NCBI GenBank assembly: GCA_014376785.1
Contig: JACMQW010000038.1
Location: forward strand, 1 to 36,536
From: Oligoflexia bacterium
GTDB lineage: Bacteria; Bdellovibrionota; UBA1018
DNA: 36,536 bases
Direction of reading: 5' to 3'
The notes beneath the pieces are model-generated. The model ran no database searches. It was not told the origin of the DNA and saw nothing but the letters and a program-made list of their open reading frames with translations. Both the position numbers and the translations under genes were made by a program. This document shows, one piece after another, positions 24,067 to 32,742 of the stretch (position 1 is the first letter of the stretch; every line of letters starts with the position of its first letter).

Positions 24067-25190
24067 ACAACGTGCAGACCGTTTCCACTCGCCATCCGCT
24101 CCACCGTGCGGAAAACATCGTCTTCGGCGAGCCCGCGCATGCACCGGTGTTCTTCTTTCACGCAGACATTCAGGGCGCACCAGGGCCGAAATCCAGGATC
24201 CTGATCATTTCTACAGGGCAGCCCCTCGATGTAATGAATGGCATGGTTAAACTGCGGATAGGGGTGCCATTCGAAAGGATCTTCCGGGCCGAAAAGGGTC
24301 AGTGTTTTAGTCCCGACTGCGACTGCGAGGTGTTTCGGGCCGGAGTCATTTCCGACGAAGAGTTGCGAGCATTTTAAGAGCGAAGCAAGTAAGCGAAGTG
24401 GAGGAGAAACTTCCGCCAAAATCCGCGCTCGGACTGCTTTTCTGGCTGCAGGGTCTTCGTACCATTCGATTAATTTACGATCCACGGCTGCGAAAAATTC
24501 ACGCGCGACCGCAATTTCGGTTCTTGAGTGGAAGACAATGACCGATCCTCGGAATTCATCGCACCACCGAATAGCGAGCCCCGCAAAACGGTCGATGGGC
24601 CAACCTTTAGTGGGTCTGCTGGCGCCAATTCCTAACGCGAGGACTGGACCATAGAGGCCCATTTGTTCGATGCGATGTTTCCCACGGACGATTTCTTCTT
24701 CTTCGAGGTGGACTGAAGGCATTCTACCGGAAGGGATGCTGATTCCCAAAGCGCGCACCGTATCCATGTCGCGCTCGATGATTGGTTTTAAAACACCTTT
24801 TCCCTCGATCACCACCGTCGAGTAACGGTTTTTATCTTTATGGCCGTGGAAGTGAATCGAACGATTTTTTGCACCCACTGCATAGGCGAGTGCAGAACTC
24901 GAAGGTGAGGCGTGAAAATTTACAACAGTATCGTAGTGCTCTTTACGGAGCGAGATCGCAAGTCGAGCAATCGCTTTCGCTCGAGAGGCGGCGCCACTAT
25001 GTCGAACGTAACCGATCACTTTATCGACCGCCGGTTGCTTTTCTAGCAGAGGGGCCCAGGCTTCGGTCACGACGACGTGAATCTCAGCGTCGGGATAGGC
25101 TTTTCGCAGCTCTCTAAGAGGCGCGGTCATCAATACCGTGTCACCGAGAGCGCGAAGCTTAATGGCGAGAATCTTCCGAGGAGAGAACAT
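24063..25190 (-). CDS. GT9 heptosyltransferase-family glycosyltransferase
   Basis: I start at the ATG at 25190 (375 aa; the product begins MFSPRKILAIKLRALGD). The longer frame to 25283 would contain the terminator hairpin of the neighbouring gene. The N-domain has the family start KLRALGDTVLMTAPLRELR. The C-domain has FVGNDSGPKHLAVAVGT and LFGPEDPFEW, the donor-sugar site of WaaC/WaaF/WaaQ enzymes. The Cys-rich C-terminal stretch (PCRNDQDPGFRPWCALNVCV) is common in this family. Such enzymes add heptose to Kdo in the LPS inner core. First gene of the operon. Confidence 0.9.
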   Translation of the reverse strand: MFSPRKILAIKLRALGDTVLMTAPLRELRKAYPDAEIHVVVTEAWAPLLEKQPAVDKVIGYVRHSGAASRAKAIARLAISLRKEHYDTVVNFHASPSSSALAYAVGAKNRSIHFHGHKDKNRYSTVVIEGKGVLKPIIERDMDTVRALGISIPSGRMPSVHLEEEEIVRGKHRIEQMGLYGPVLALGIGASRPTKGWPIDRFAGLAIRWCDEFRGSVIVFHSRTEIAVAREFFAAVDRKLIEWYEDPAARKAVRARILAEVSPPLRLLASLLKCSQLFVGNDSGPKHLAVAVGTKTLTLFGPEDPFEWHPYPQFNHAIHYIEGLPCRNDQDPGFRPWCALNVCVKEEHRCMRGLAEDDVFRTVERMASGNGLHVV

Positions 25191-25220
25191 CTGGAGTCTT
25201 GATTCTCGCACGGGAGGCGG

Positions 25221-25270
25221 AAAAGAAAAACCCCCGATCCTTCGCGATACGCGCTGAATCAGGGGTTTTC
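25221..25270 (-). terminator. Intrinsic terminator after the small secreted protein gene
   Basis: On the minus strand GAAAACCCCTGAT (25270-25258) pairs with ATCGGGGGTTTTTC (25238-25225, one bulge) and a T-rich tail (TTTTTCTTTTCC) follows. It separates the gene at 25307 from the GT9 operon. Confidence 0.85.
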
Positions 25271-25306
25271 TTAAACTAGACAATCCGCCATAAAGACGGA
25301 AAAGGC

Positions 25307-25528
25307 TTAGTTGTGAGCTGGAGCAACTGGAGCTGCGTCGTGAGCAGCTGGAGCAGTAGCGTCAGCAGCTGGAGCCACTTCAGTGGTTTCTTTGGACTTC
25401 ATTTTGGATTTTTTCACAGCATGCTTGCCATGAGCTTCAGTCGTATGGGTGGTGGTGGATTCCATTTTTTCTGCAGCGAAAGCAGAGATAGCAGCAAGGG
25501 ATGCAAGAACAACAAGTGCGGATTTCAT
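25307..25528 (-). CDS. Small secreted Ala/Pro/His-rich protein
   Basis: This 73-aa protein begins with a clean signal peptide (MKSALVVLASLAAISAFA, residues 1-18), leaving ~55 residues. The mature part has a Thr/His stretch (STTTHTTEAHGKH), a Lys/Ser basic block (AVKKSKMKSKETTE) and an Ala/Pro repeat tail (APAADATAPAAHDAAPVAP). It is low complexity and probably disordered in the periplasm. AAGGAG lies 5 bases before the ATG. It has its own promoter, a stable 5'-end hairpin and a strong terminator, so it is likely highly expressed. Related acid-shock or coat-like proteins are possible; the role is unknown. Confidence 0.75.
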   Translation of the reverse strand: MKSALVVLASLAAISAFAAEKMESTTTHTTEAHGKHAVKKSKMKSKETTEVAPAADATAPAAHDAAPVAPAHN

Positions 25529-25543
25529 GTGAGCTCCTTAGAG

Positions 25544-25568
25544 TTTAAAAGCCATTGTGGCTCTTAAA
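25544..25568 (-). promoter_or_regulatory. 5'-end stem-loop in the leader of the small secreted protein mRNA
   Basis: On the minus strand, TTTAAGAGCCA, a CAA loop and TGGCTTTTAAA form an 11-bp stem with a single G-U. With the promoter at 25600-25572, transcription should start at the base of this stem. The ribosome-binding site follows ~6 nt after the stem. Such 5'-terminal stems are known to stabilise mRNAs such as ompA. Confidence 0.6.
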
Positions 25569-25571
25569 ATA

Positions 25572-25600
25572 AGAGTACGCCTCACATTAGCCGCTGGCAA
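25572..25600 (-). promoter_or_regulatory. Sigma-70-type promoter of the small secreted protein gene
   Basis: On the minus strand: -35 TTGCCA (25600-25595), a 17-base spacer, -10 TACTCT (25577-25572). The expected start falls at about 25566. Confidence 0.6.
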
Positions 25601-25756
25601 TAAAAATCAATCATTTCATGGAGTTGTGGGTTTTTGCACCAATCTAATTTGACACTGATGCAAGTTGCGACAGTCGAGGGAGTGGGCGCGGTTTTGCGAT
25701 TTCCCAGAAAAGCGGGAGGTATCAACCACTTCGAGCGTTCACGGCCTCGGGAGGAT

Positions 25757-26437
25757 TCAATCGCCGAATTTCGAGTCGAACGAATAGATGTGTTTCACAT
25801 CAATGTGCTGGAAGCGTAGGTGGCGTAATTTCATGGCCGAAAGCTGAAGGATGAGCTTCGTTTGGCGAGATTTATCCTGGTAGCGGACCTTTTTCACTTC
25901 GCCGAGGATGAACGATTCCATTTCGATCGGATGAAAGCAGAATCCCTTCGAGAATTCATACTTTCCTTTGAAGGGAACGAGCCGGGCCTCGAAGAGATCT
26001 CCATGCGCGAAACCCTGATGGATGTCGGTTTCAACGACCACGTAGGACTTTTTAGAAAAAAGATCGGCCACCCGAAGGCCGCCACTGAACCATCCTCTTC
26101 GTTGCATGCGAAAGATCGAGTGCACGGTCGAGCAAAAATCTCGGTAGATCGTGAGTTCTTCGGTTCCGAAATTTTCTTTATTTTTCCGGTAGTAGAGTTT
26201 GATCGGTGAAAGGTCCACGCCGGGAAGGTCGCGGTCAAAAATGAACCAGTCCATAAAAATGGACATGCGCTGGTCATACTCGGGGTCATCTTCGTAAACG
26301 ATTCCCGCCTTTTCGAAGAACTCTTGCTTCGCTGCGTAGACTTCGCGGTAATACTCTCCCGTCGTGAATTCTTCGACTACGGGGTCGAGGTAACGTTGGA
26401 TCTGCGAGGGAAGGTGTTTCGATGCGGATGCGCTCAT
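25757..26437 (-). CDS. Conserved-looking soluble protein, unknown function
   Basis: The 226-aa protein lies 6 bp after carA and is the last gene of the lepA-pyr operon. It has no signal peptide or membrane segment. The N-terminal half is helical with acidic/aromatic motifs (YEDDPEYDQRMSIFMDWFIFDRDLP). The C-terminal half reads as beta-strands (KSYVVVETDIHQGFAHGDLFEARLVPF, then KVRYQDKSRQTKLILQLS). I recognise no family. The position suggests constitutive expression with housekeeping genes rather than a pyrimidine role. Confidence 0.7.
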   Translation of the reverse strand: MSASASKHLPSQIQRYLDPVVEEFTTGEYYREVYAAKQEFFEKAGIVYEDDPEYDQRMSIFMDWFIFDRDLPGVDLSPIKLYYRKNKENFGTEELTIYRDFCSTVHSIFRMQRRGWFSGGLRVADLFSKKSYVVVETDIHQGFAHGDLFEARLVPFKGKYEFSKGFCFHPIEMESFILGEVKKVRYQDKSRQTKLILQLSAMKLRHLRFQHIDVKHIYSFDSKFGD

Positions 26438-26443
26438 GGACGT

Positions 26444-27682
26444 TTATATTCCTTCCATCAGAGCGATAAAGCGATCGAAAAGGACGCGAGAGTCATGAGG
26501 TCCCGGACAAGATTCTGGGTGGTACTGCACCGAAAACGCGCGCGCTCCGGTGACATCGACACCCGCGACCGTTTGGTCATTCAAATGTCGGTGGGTTACT
26601 GACATCCCAGCCGGAAGCGTTTTTTCCTCCACCGCATAACCGTGATTCTGAGAAGTGATCTCGACTCGGCCACTGGCGATTTCGAGCACGGGCTGGTTAC
26701 CTCCCCGATGGCCGAATTTCATTTTATAAGTTTTTGCGCCTTGAGCGAGGGAGAGAATCTGATGTCCCATACAAACCCCAAACAATGGCACTTTCCCGAC
26801 CATTTCTCGCACGGTCGCTGAGGCATAGGGTGCAGCTGCCGGATCTCCCGGACCATTCGTGAGAAAGACTCCGTCCGGCTTCCGCGCTAAAATTTCTTTC
26901 GCAGAAGTGGTGGCCGGAACGACTTCCAGATCGCATCCGAGGGCATGAAGTGACCTGAGAAGATTCCATTTGGTGCCGAAGTCGAGAACGACGACTTTGT
27001 GGCGCTTTTTAGGTGCGGCGCTTTCCCCATTAAAAGTGGGTACGACCCGTTCCCCGATTTTCGTCGATTTTTGCAGGGACGCTTTCGGGTGGGGCCAGAG
27101 GTAGGTTTCTTTCGTGGTGACTTCGCCGATGAGGTCTCGGCCTTCGAATGCGGGCAGAGCAGCGAGGAGTTCTTTCGCACGATTTCTCTCTGCTGCGGGC
27201 AGCACCACTCCACGGACCACGCCGCTCGAACGCAGATGCCGTGTGAGGGCTCGCGTGTCGATGCCATGCAAACCCGGTATTCCGGCTTCTTTTAAGTACG
27301 CATCCAGTTCTGAGAGGGACCTCCAGCTTGAAGCCGTTTCCGAAATTTCATGAACCACAAAACCCGCGCACCAAGGATGGGCGCTTTCGGGGTCGTCCGT
27401 GTTCACTCCGGTATTTCCGATGTGAGGAACGGTCATGCAGATGATCTGTCCGTAGTAAGAAGGGTCAGTCAGAATTTCTTGGTAACCGGTGAGAGAAGTA
27501 TTGAAAACGACCTCTCCATATCCCCGGTCCCGCGCCAAACCCGTCGTTTTCTGAGCGGCCAAAATCGAATCGCCGGTCACCGCTGCTCCGAAAAGCGTTC
27601 CAGTAAATGCGATGCCATCGGGATGTTCCCGGTCCTCGATGACTAAGACACCGGGGAGATTAGCCTCATGGGATGAATTCAT
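26444..27682 (-). CDS. carA: Carbamoyl-phosphate synthase small (glutaminase) subunit
   Basis: CarA supplies ammonia from glutamine to CarB for carbamoyl phosphate, used in pyrimidine and arginine synthesis. The 412-aa product has the N-terminal domain (GYGEVVFNTSLTGYQEILTDPSY; PHIGNTGVN), then a GATase domain with nucleophile Cys304 in FGVCMGHQ, His388 and Glu390 in VQYHPE, plus ITSQNHGYAV. It is slightly longer than usual (~380) owing to a charged insert near residues 195-228. It starts 2 bp after pyrC. The large subunit carB is not in the window. Confidence 0.95.
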   Translation of the reverse strand: MNSSHEANLPGVLVIEDREHPDGIAFTGTLFGAAVTGDSILAAQKTTGLARDRGYGEVVFNTSLTGYQEILTDPSYYGQIICMTVPHIGNTGVNTDDPESAHPWCAGFVVHEISETASSWRSLSELDAYLKEAGIPGLHGIDTRALTRHLRSSGVVRGVVLPAAERNRAKELLAALPAFEGRDLIGEVTTKETYLWPHPKASLQKSTKIGERVVPTFNGESAAPKKRHKVVVLDFGTKWNLLRSLHALGCDLEVVPATTSAKEILARKPDGVFLTNGPGDPAAAPYASATVREMVGKVPLFGVCMGHQILSLAQGAKTYKMKFGHRGGNQPVLEIASGRVEITSQNHGYAVEEKTLPAGMSVTHRHLNDQTVAGVDVTGARAFSVQYHPESCPGPHDSRVLFDRFIALMEGI

Positions 27683-27684
27683 TT

Positions 27685-29019
27685 CTATTCGACCTCCGAA
27701 AATTTCGCGACACCGTTCACTAGAGTGAGAAGCACTTTACCACGGAGTTTCCCACCAAAAAAAGGCGAGTTCGCGGATTTCGAATGGTTCATCTCAGGAG
27801 TAAAACTCCATTCTCGTTTTGGATCTAAGAGCGTGAGATCCGCCGGAGCACCGATGCGAAGAGTTCCCAAAGCGAGGTTTAAAAGTTTCGCGGGTGCAAC
27901 CGTGAAGGATTCGACCCACCGATCAAGCGACACGATTCCTTTATTTACCAACTCGAACGTCACTGGAACCGCCGTCTGAAGTCCGATGATGCCGTTTGAG
28001 GCTTCAGAAAATTCCACCGCTTTATCGATTAAACTGTGCGGGGCGTGGTCAGTGGCGATCGCATCAATAAGTCCCGTTTTCACACCATCGATCAACGCTT
28101 CGACGTCTTTCTCGGTGCGGAGAGGGGGGGACATTTTATAACTCGTATCGTACGCCCTCATGCATTCTTCCGTGAGAGTGAGGTGGTGAGGACTCGCTTC
28201 GGCAGTGATCGGCAGCCCGTCTTGTTTTGCGCGGCGGATGTGTTCGAGACCAATTGCAGTCGAAATATGCTGGATGTGGACAGGACAGCGGGTGAGTCTC
28301 GTGAGCGCCACTTCGCGAGCGATCATGATTTCTTCGGCGGCAGCTGGAATTCCTCGCAGCCCAAGTTCGTTTGAAAGAGCGCTTTCGTTCATCACGCCTT
28401 TTCCAACCAAGTTTGCGTCTTCCGCATGAGAGATGACCGGAATGCCGAAAGCTTTCGCGTAATCCATCGCTTTTCGCATGAGGTAGGAGTTCATCACGGG
28501 CATGCCGTCGTCGCTAATCGCAACGGCTCCTTCGCGAACCATCCCACCGATTTCGGCGAGTTCTTCGCCTTTGAGACCTTTCGTGACTGCCCCTACGATG
28601 TGAACTTTGCATGCGGCAACCGCTTTTGCTTTTTCACGGATATAGGCCGTGACGTAAGGGGTGTCGTTGACTGGGTTCGTATTCGCCATGCATGCAATCG
28701 AGGAAAACCCCCCGGCGGCTGCAGCTCGAGTTCCGGTTTCGATGGATTCTTTGTATTCGAGTCCAGGCTCACGAAGGTGAACGTGAAGATCGATCAAGCC
28801 GGGCATCGCAATGAAACCTTTTCCCTCGATCACCCACATCCCAGGGAGCTTCGGAATGGCCCCCGGCTTTTCGATCGCACGGATCTTTCCATCATCGACC
28901 CAGAGATCTCCTTCGAAATTTAAGCGATTTGCCGGATCGACGATCCTAGCACCGCGGATCAGGATGCTGCCGGAATTCTCAGAGAGTCCACCTGGAGATT
29001 TGATTTGAGCGTTCTTCAT
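27685..29019 (-). CDS. pyrC: Dihydroorotase (type I)
   Basis: PyrC closes carbamoyl-aspartate to dihydroorotate. I prefer the ATG at 29019 (444 aa, 4 bp after the pyrB stop); ATGs at 29037 and 29058 would overlap pyrB and have no better ribosome-binding site. Metal ligands are visible: HVHLRE (His79, His81), the conserved PGLEYKE, SHAED, the HIQHIS stretch, and ATDHAPHS near residue 320. The leader before residue 17 is a non-conserved extension. Co-transcribed with pyrB and carA. Confidence 0.95.
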   Translation of the reverse strand: MKNAQIKSPGGLSENSGSILIRGARIVDPANRLNFEGDLWVDDGKIRAIEKPGAIPKLPGMWVIEGKGFIAMPGLIDLHVHLREPGLEYKESIETGTRAAAAGGFSSIACMANTNPVNDTPYVTAYIREKAKAVAACKVHIVGAVTKGLKGEELAEIGGMVREGAVAISDDGMPVMNSYLMRKAMDYAKAFGIPVISHAEDANLVGKGVMNESALSNELGLRGIPAAAEEIMIAREVALTRLTRCPVHIQHISTAIGLEHIRRAKQDGLPITAEASPHHLTLTEECMRAYDTSYKMSPPLRTEKDVEALIDGVKTGLIDAIATDHAPHSLIDKAVEFSEASNGIIGLQTAVPVTFELVNKGIVSLDRWVESFTVAPAKLLNLALGTLRIGAPADLTLLDPKREWSFTPEMNHSKSANSPFFGGKLRGKVLLTLVNGVAKFSEVE

Positions 29020-29023
29020 GAGG

Positions 29024-29983
29024 TTATCCGTTTCCATTCGTCGCGAGCCATTTTTCAAGTTTTGGCCGGTCGACGAGCGTAGCTAAAACGGCCATTCGGA
29101 CGAGCACTCCGTTAAAAACTTGGTCGAGAATCACGGAGCGTGGACCGTCTGCGACTTCCGTATCGAGTTCCACACCTCGGTTCACCGGCCCGGGATGAAG
29201 GATGATGCAACCCGGTTTTAGCAAAGCTGCCCTTTCCAGAGAGAGTCCCCAGAAAGCCGAATATTCGGAGAGGGATGGGATCTGCATTCGGTTCTGGCGT
29301 TCGAGTTGGATTCGCAGGCACATCACGACATCCGCATCACCGAGTAATTCCTCTGGTCGATAAGCATAATCGACACCCAGCGTTTCAGGAGAAGGGGGAA
29401 GCAAGGTCGGGGGAGCGCAAACCGCAACCGAGGCCCCCATTTTTCTCAGGAGATGAATATTTGAGCGGGCAACCCGCGAATGAGCAATGTCGCCCATGAT
29501 GACCACGCGTTTTCCGGCGACCGTGCCGAGTTTTTCTTCCATGGTGTAAAGATCGAGCAGACCTTGGGTGGGGTGTTCATGAAATCCGTCTCCCGCATTG
29601 ATAACGGGTACGGAAACATTCTTCGAGAGAAAGTGCGGAGACCCCGCCGAAGAGTGGCGCACCACAATGGCGTGCGGGCCCATCGCTTCGATGTTCTTTG
29701 CGGTATCGATCAACGTCTCGCCCTTCGTAACCGAAGAAGTGGATGCCGCGAAGTTCATCGCGCCTGCTCCGAGCTGTCGAATCGCGACATCAAAGCTCAT
29801 GCGAGTGCGCGTCGAGTTTTCGAAAAAGAGATTCACGATCGTTTTTCCGGTCAGGATGGGAAGTGAAGCCGAACGTCCGGCTTCTTTCTCGCGCTTCAGT
29901 GCCGGTGCCATTTTTTTTGCAGCGTTGAGGAGGAAGCGTATTTCTTCAGGGCTTAAGTCGGCGGCCGCTAATAAGTGCTTCAT
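29024..29983 (-). CDS. pyrB: Aspartate carbamoyltransferase catalytic chain
   Basis: PyrB joins carbamoyl phosphate and aspartate. The 319-aa protein has the carbamoyl-phosphate loop STRTR (57-61) in FFENSTRTRMSF, HPTQGLLDL (137-145), and a C-terminal HPGPVNRGVEL aspartate-site motif. A good AAGGAG site precedes the ATG by 9 bases. There is no pyrI regulatory-chain gene next to it; pyrC follows, as in many bacteria where PyrB and PyrC associate. It lies 15 bp downstream of the lepB homologue. Confidence 0.95.
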   Translation of the reverse strand: MKHLLAAADLSPEEIRFLLNAAKKMAPALKREKEAGRSASLPILTGKTIVNLFFENSTRTRMSFDVAIRQLGAGAMNFAASTSSVTKGETLIDTAKNIEAMGPHAIVVRHSSAGSPHFLSKNVSVPVINAGDGFHEHPTQGLLDLYTMEEKLGTVAGKRVVIMGDIAHSRVARSNIHLLRKMGASVAVCAPPTLLPPSPETLGVDYAYRPEELLGDADVVMCLRIQLERQNRMQIPSLSEYSAFWGLSLERAALLKPGCIILHPGPVNRGVELDTEVADGPRSVILDQVFNGVLVRMAVLATLVDRPKLEKWLATNGNG

Positions 29984-29998
29984 CCGGAATGCTCCTTC

Positions 29999-30691
29999 TT
30001 ACTGGATCTTTTTAAAAATTCGATTGAAACGAATGCGAGAAAACCAGTCTCCCCCGGTATTGGGATTTCCAGGGGATTGGATGGAGAGCCAAACAAATTC
30101 AGCTCGGCCCCGAAGCGATGAGTAGGGAACCAGGCCAGCGGCTCGGAGTCTTCGGCCGTCTGCCGGCATGGATCTTAAATCGCCCGCAACGAAAACCTGA
30201 TTCGCTGGTACCGTGATGGTTTTTTCCGTCGTGAGTATAGGGGGGTCGAAGCAGACGGTGTAAGACGTGTGAGAGGGGAGAGTTTCGGTTGCGCAGAGAT
30301 CGTTCAAATTCCGAATATCGGTTTGTTTCCGGCCATTCAAAATGAGCGCGCCTTTTTCGATCGAGACCGTATCTCCGGGAAGAGCGAGCACGCGCTTGAT
30401 GTAATCGCGTCCGAGTTCTTCTGGGAACTCTAAGACAACCACGTCTCCGTAATTCGGATTTTTCGCTTTTAGACGGCTAGAGTTCCAAGGTAGCCGAAAT
30501 CCATAGGCGAATTTTGAAACAAAGAGAGTGTCGCCCGGTTCGACTGCGGGTTGCATGGCCCGGGAAGGCATTCGGTAGGCCTCGATAAGAAAAAACCGGA
30601 TGAAGAGCGCGACCAGTACCGAGCCGCAAATCGCCAAGCTGTAATCCCGAAAAATTTTCCGGGCTTCCCGTTGAGCTCTTTTCCGTGTCAA
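29999..30691 (-). CDS. lepB: Signal peptidase I homologue lacking the catalytic Ser (probable pseudoenzyme)
   Basis: The 230-aa protein (TTG start at 30691, AAAGGA 10 bases upstream) has one N-terminal membrane segment (residues ~18-36) and the signal peptidase I box layout. Box B reads MPSRAMQPAVEPGD (41-54): the position of the nucleophile in the usual PSxSM motif is Ala45, codon GCC. The general base Lys99 in DYIKRVLALPGD is kept. Box E, usually GDNRDNSxDSR, reads GDLRSMPADGRR (170-181) and is also altered. The gene sits in the canonical lepA-lepB order. I infer loss of peptidase activity; a single sequence error (G for T) could explain Ala45 but not box E. Confidence 0.85.
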   Translation of the reverse strand: MTRKRAQREARKIFRDYSLAICGSVLVALFIRFFLIEAYRMPSRAMQPAVEPGDTLFVSKFAYGFRLPWNSSRLKAKNPNYGDVVVLEFPEELGRDYIKRVLALPGDTVSIEKGALILNGRKQTDIRNLNDLCATETLPSHTSYTVCFDPPILTTEKTITVPANQVFVAGDLRSMPADGRRLRAAGLVPYSSLRGRAEFVWLSIQSPGNPNTGGDWFSRIRFNRIFKKIQ

Positions 30692-30720
30692 CGTCCTTAT
30701 GTCCTTTCCGTCTCTCCCGT

Positions 30721-32517
30721 TTAGTCGACTTTTAAAACCGCGAGGAAAGCTTCCTGCGGAATTTCGACCGATCCAATTTGTTTCATTCGTTTCTTACCCT
30801 CTTTTTGCTTTTCGAGGAGTTTGCGCTTGCGGGAAATATCTCCGCCGTAACATTTCGCGGTCACGTTCTTACGAAGGGCCGAGATGCTTTCGCGTGCAAC
30901 GACCTTTGCACCGATTGCGGCCTGAATCGCGATATCAAACATTTGGCGGTCGATGAGCTCTTTCATTTTCTTAACGAGGTCACGTCCACGGCTCGCCGCT
31001 TTTTCTCGGTGAATGATCAGCGAGAGCGCATCGACATTATCCCCGTTAATCAAGACATCCAGTTTCACCAGATCTGCCGCACGGTATTCGGACAACTCGT
31101 AATCCATCGATGCGTAACCCTTCGTCGCGGATTTGAGTTTGTCGAAGAAATCGAAAACCATTTCATTCAAGGGCAGATCGTAAAGGAGCGTCACGCGATC
31201 TTTCGTGATGTAGTCCATTTTTTGCTGGTGCCCGCGGCGATCGTTCAAAATCTGCATGACCGCGCCTACGTAGTCTGCCGGCATGTGTACGGTGATTTTG
31301 ATAAAGGGTTCTTCGATGAGTTCGATCTTCGTGTGATCTGGGAGCTTCGATGGATTATCTACCATGAGTACTTCGCCGTCGGTCTTCGTGACTTTATAGA
31401 TCACGGATGGCGCGGTGGTGATTAAGTTCAGGTTGTATTCGCGTTCGAGCCGCTCCTGAACCACGTCCATGTGAAGGAGACCGAGAAATCCGCAACGGAA
31501 ACCGAAACCGAGTGCGGTCGAAGTTTCGGGTTCGAAGGTAATCGCGGAATCGTTCAAACGAAGTTTTTCGAGCGATTCTTTCAGATCAATATACTGGTCC
31601 GCATCGATCGGATAGACGCCACAAAACACCATCGGCTTTGCTTCTTTAAATCCACCGAGCGCTTCTTTCGCCGGGTGGTTTGCGTCCATGATCGTGTCGC
31701 CGACTTTCATGTCGCGTACGTCGCGAATTCCGCAAACGATGGCCACTACCTCACCGGAGTTTACTTCGGTGACGTCTTTAAATTTAGGCGTGAAGATACC
31801 GAGCCGTTGGACTTCGAAATTTTTCTTCGCGTGGGCTAAGTAAATTTTCGAACCTTTTTTAATTTTGCCTTCGAATACGCGCGCGAGTGCGATCACGCCT
31901 TGGTACGAATCATACCAACTATCGAAGATCAGTGCGCGGAGAGGTTCGTCGTCCGCATCTTTCGGTGCGGGGAAATATTTGACGACGGCTTCTAAAATGT
32001 CGTCGATTCCAATTCCGGTTTTAGCGGAACAGAGGACAGAGCGCGTGGTATCCACCACCCCGATGACTTCATCGATTTCAGCTTTAGCGCGCTCCACGTC
32101 GGCGGAAGGTAAATCGATTTTATTAATCGCGGGGAAGACTTCGAGGTTGTTCTCGAGAGCCATGAAGACGTTTGCCAGGGTTTGGGCCTCAACGCCTTGG
32201 GAGGCATCGACGACGAGAATGGCGCCTTCGCAGGCGGCGAGGGAGCGAGAGACTTCGTAAGTGAAGTCGACGTGGCCTGGAGTATCGATCAAGTTCAAGA
32301 TGTAGGTCTGACCATCTTTCGCCTTGTAATTCAGGCGAGCGGACTGGGCCTTGATCGTGATGCCCCGTTCTCGCTCGATGTCCATACTGTCAAGCAACTG
32401 GGCTTCCATTTGGCGGGCGGTAACGGTCCCGGTCCGTTCGAGGAGCCGATCGGCTAACGTCGACTTTCCGTGATCGATGTGGGCAATGATACAAAAATTT
32501 CGGATATTTTTAGACAT
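30721..32517 (-). CDS. lepA: Elongation factor 4 (back-translocating GTPase LepA)
   Basis: LepA is a ribosome-associated GTPase that can back-translocate tRNAs under stress. The 598-aa protein has normal length. GTPase motifs are AHIDHGKST (13-21), the switch [17 protein letters not shown] and NKIDLP. The LepA-specific C-terminal domain follows ([21 protein letters not shown]…). It ends 29 bp before the lepB homologue, the order found in E. coli and many bacteria. A small membrane-protein gene lies 30 bp upstream. Confidence 0.97.
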   Translation of the reverse strand: MSKNIRNFCIIAHIDHGKSTLADRLLERTGTVTARQMEAQLLDSMDIERERGITIKAQSARLNYKAKDGQTYILNLIDTPGHVDFTYEVSRSLAACEGAILVVDASQGVEAQTLANVFMALENNLEVFPAINKIDLPSADVERAKAEIDEVIGVVDTTRSVLCSAKTGIGIDDILEAVVKYFPAPKDADDEPLRALIFDSWYDSYQGVIALARVFEGKIKKGSKIYLAHAKKNFEVQRLGIFTPKFKDVTEVNSGEVVAIVCGIRDVRDMKVGDTIMDANHPAKEALGGFKEAKPMVFCGVYPIDADQYIDLKESLEKLRLNDSAITFEPETSTALGFGFRCGFLGLLHMDVVQERLEREYNLNLITTAPSVIYKVTKTDGEVLMVDNPSKLPDHTKIELIEEPFIKITVHMPADYVGAVMQILNDRRGHQQKMDYITKDRVTLLYDLPLNEMVFDFFDKLKSATKGYASMDYELSEYRAADLVKLDVLINGDNVDALSLIIHREKAASRGRDLVKKMKELIDRQMFDIAIQAAIGAKVVARESISALRKNVTAKCYGGDISRKRKLLEKQKEGKKRMKQIGSVEIPQEAFLAVLKVD

Positions 32518-32547
32518 GGTTGGACTTTTACTCGGTTACCAAACCCA

Positions 32548-32706
32548 CTACCGATAAGCCATTTTTAAGATGTAGAGAACAACGAGCGGGAAGACGATCA
32601 CGAGCGAGAATCCGCCTTCGCCTGAGGCGATTTCCCAAAGCAATGGAACTTTGTAGGGCTTTTTTTCAGGTGTTTCTGCCGGGGATTCATTGGTTGACTT
32701 TTTCAT
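32548..32706 (-). CDS. Small single-span membrane protein upstream of lepA
   Basis: I start at the ATG at 32706, closely preceded by GGAGAAGTGGA; the longer frame to 32766 runs over the divergent methyltransferase start. The product is 52 aa: a charged, Pro/Lys-rich N-terminal half (KKSTNESPAETPEKKPYK) and one C-terminal membrane span (FSLVIVFPLVVLYILKM). The ribosome-binding site, composition and position 30 bp before lepA support a real gene at the head of the operon. Function unknown. Confidence 0.55.
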   Translation of the reverse strand: MKKSTNESPAETPEKKPYKVPLLWEIASGEGGFSLVIVFPLVVLYILKMAYR

Positions 32707-32742
32707 TCCACTTCTCCATAAGGACCGCTGATTGGTGCATTT

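Noticed and set aside
24067-24180. N-terminal extension of the WaaE-like gene
   Set aside because: It is shadow sequence over the GT9 gene; the ATGA overlap at 24063-24066 is the natural start.
25191-25283. N-terminal extension of the GT9 gene
   Set aside because: It contains the terminator hairpin of the neighbouring gene, and family homology begins at the ATG at 25190.
28426-28923. 165-aa plus-strand frame over pyrC
   Set aside because: It is a shadow of pyrC, which carries all dihydroorotase motifs.
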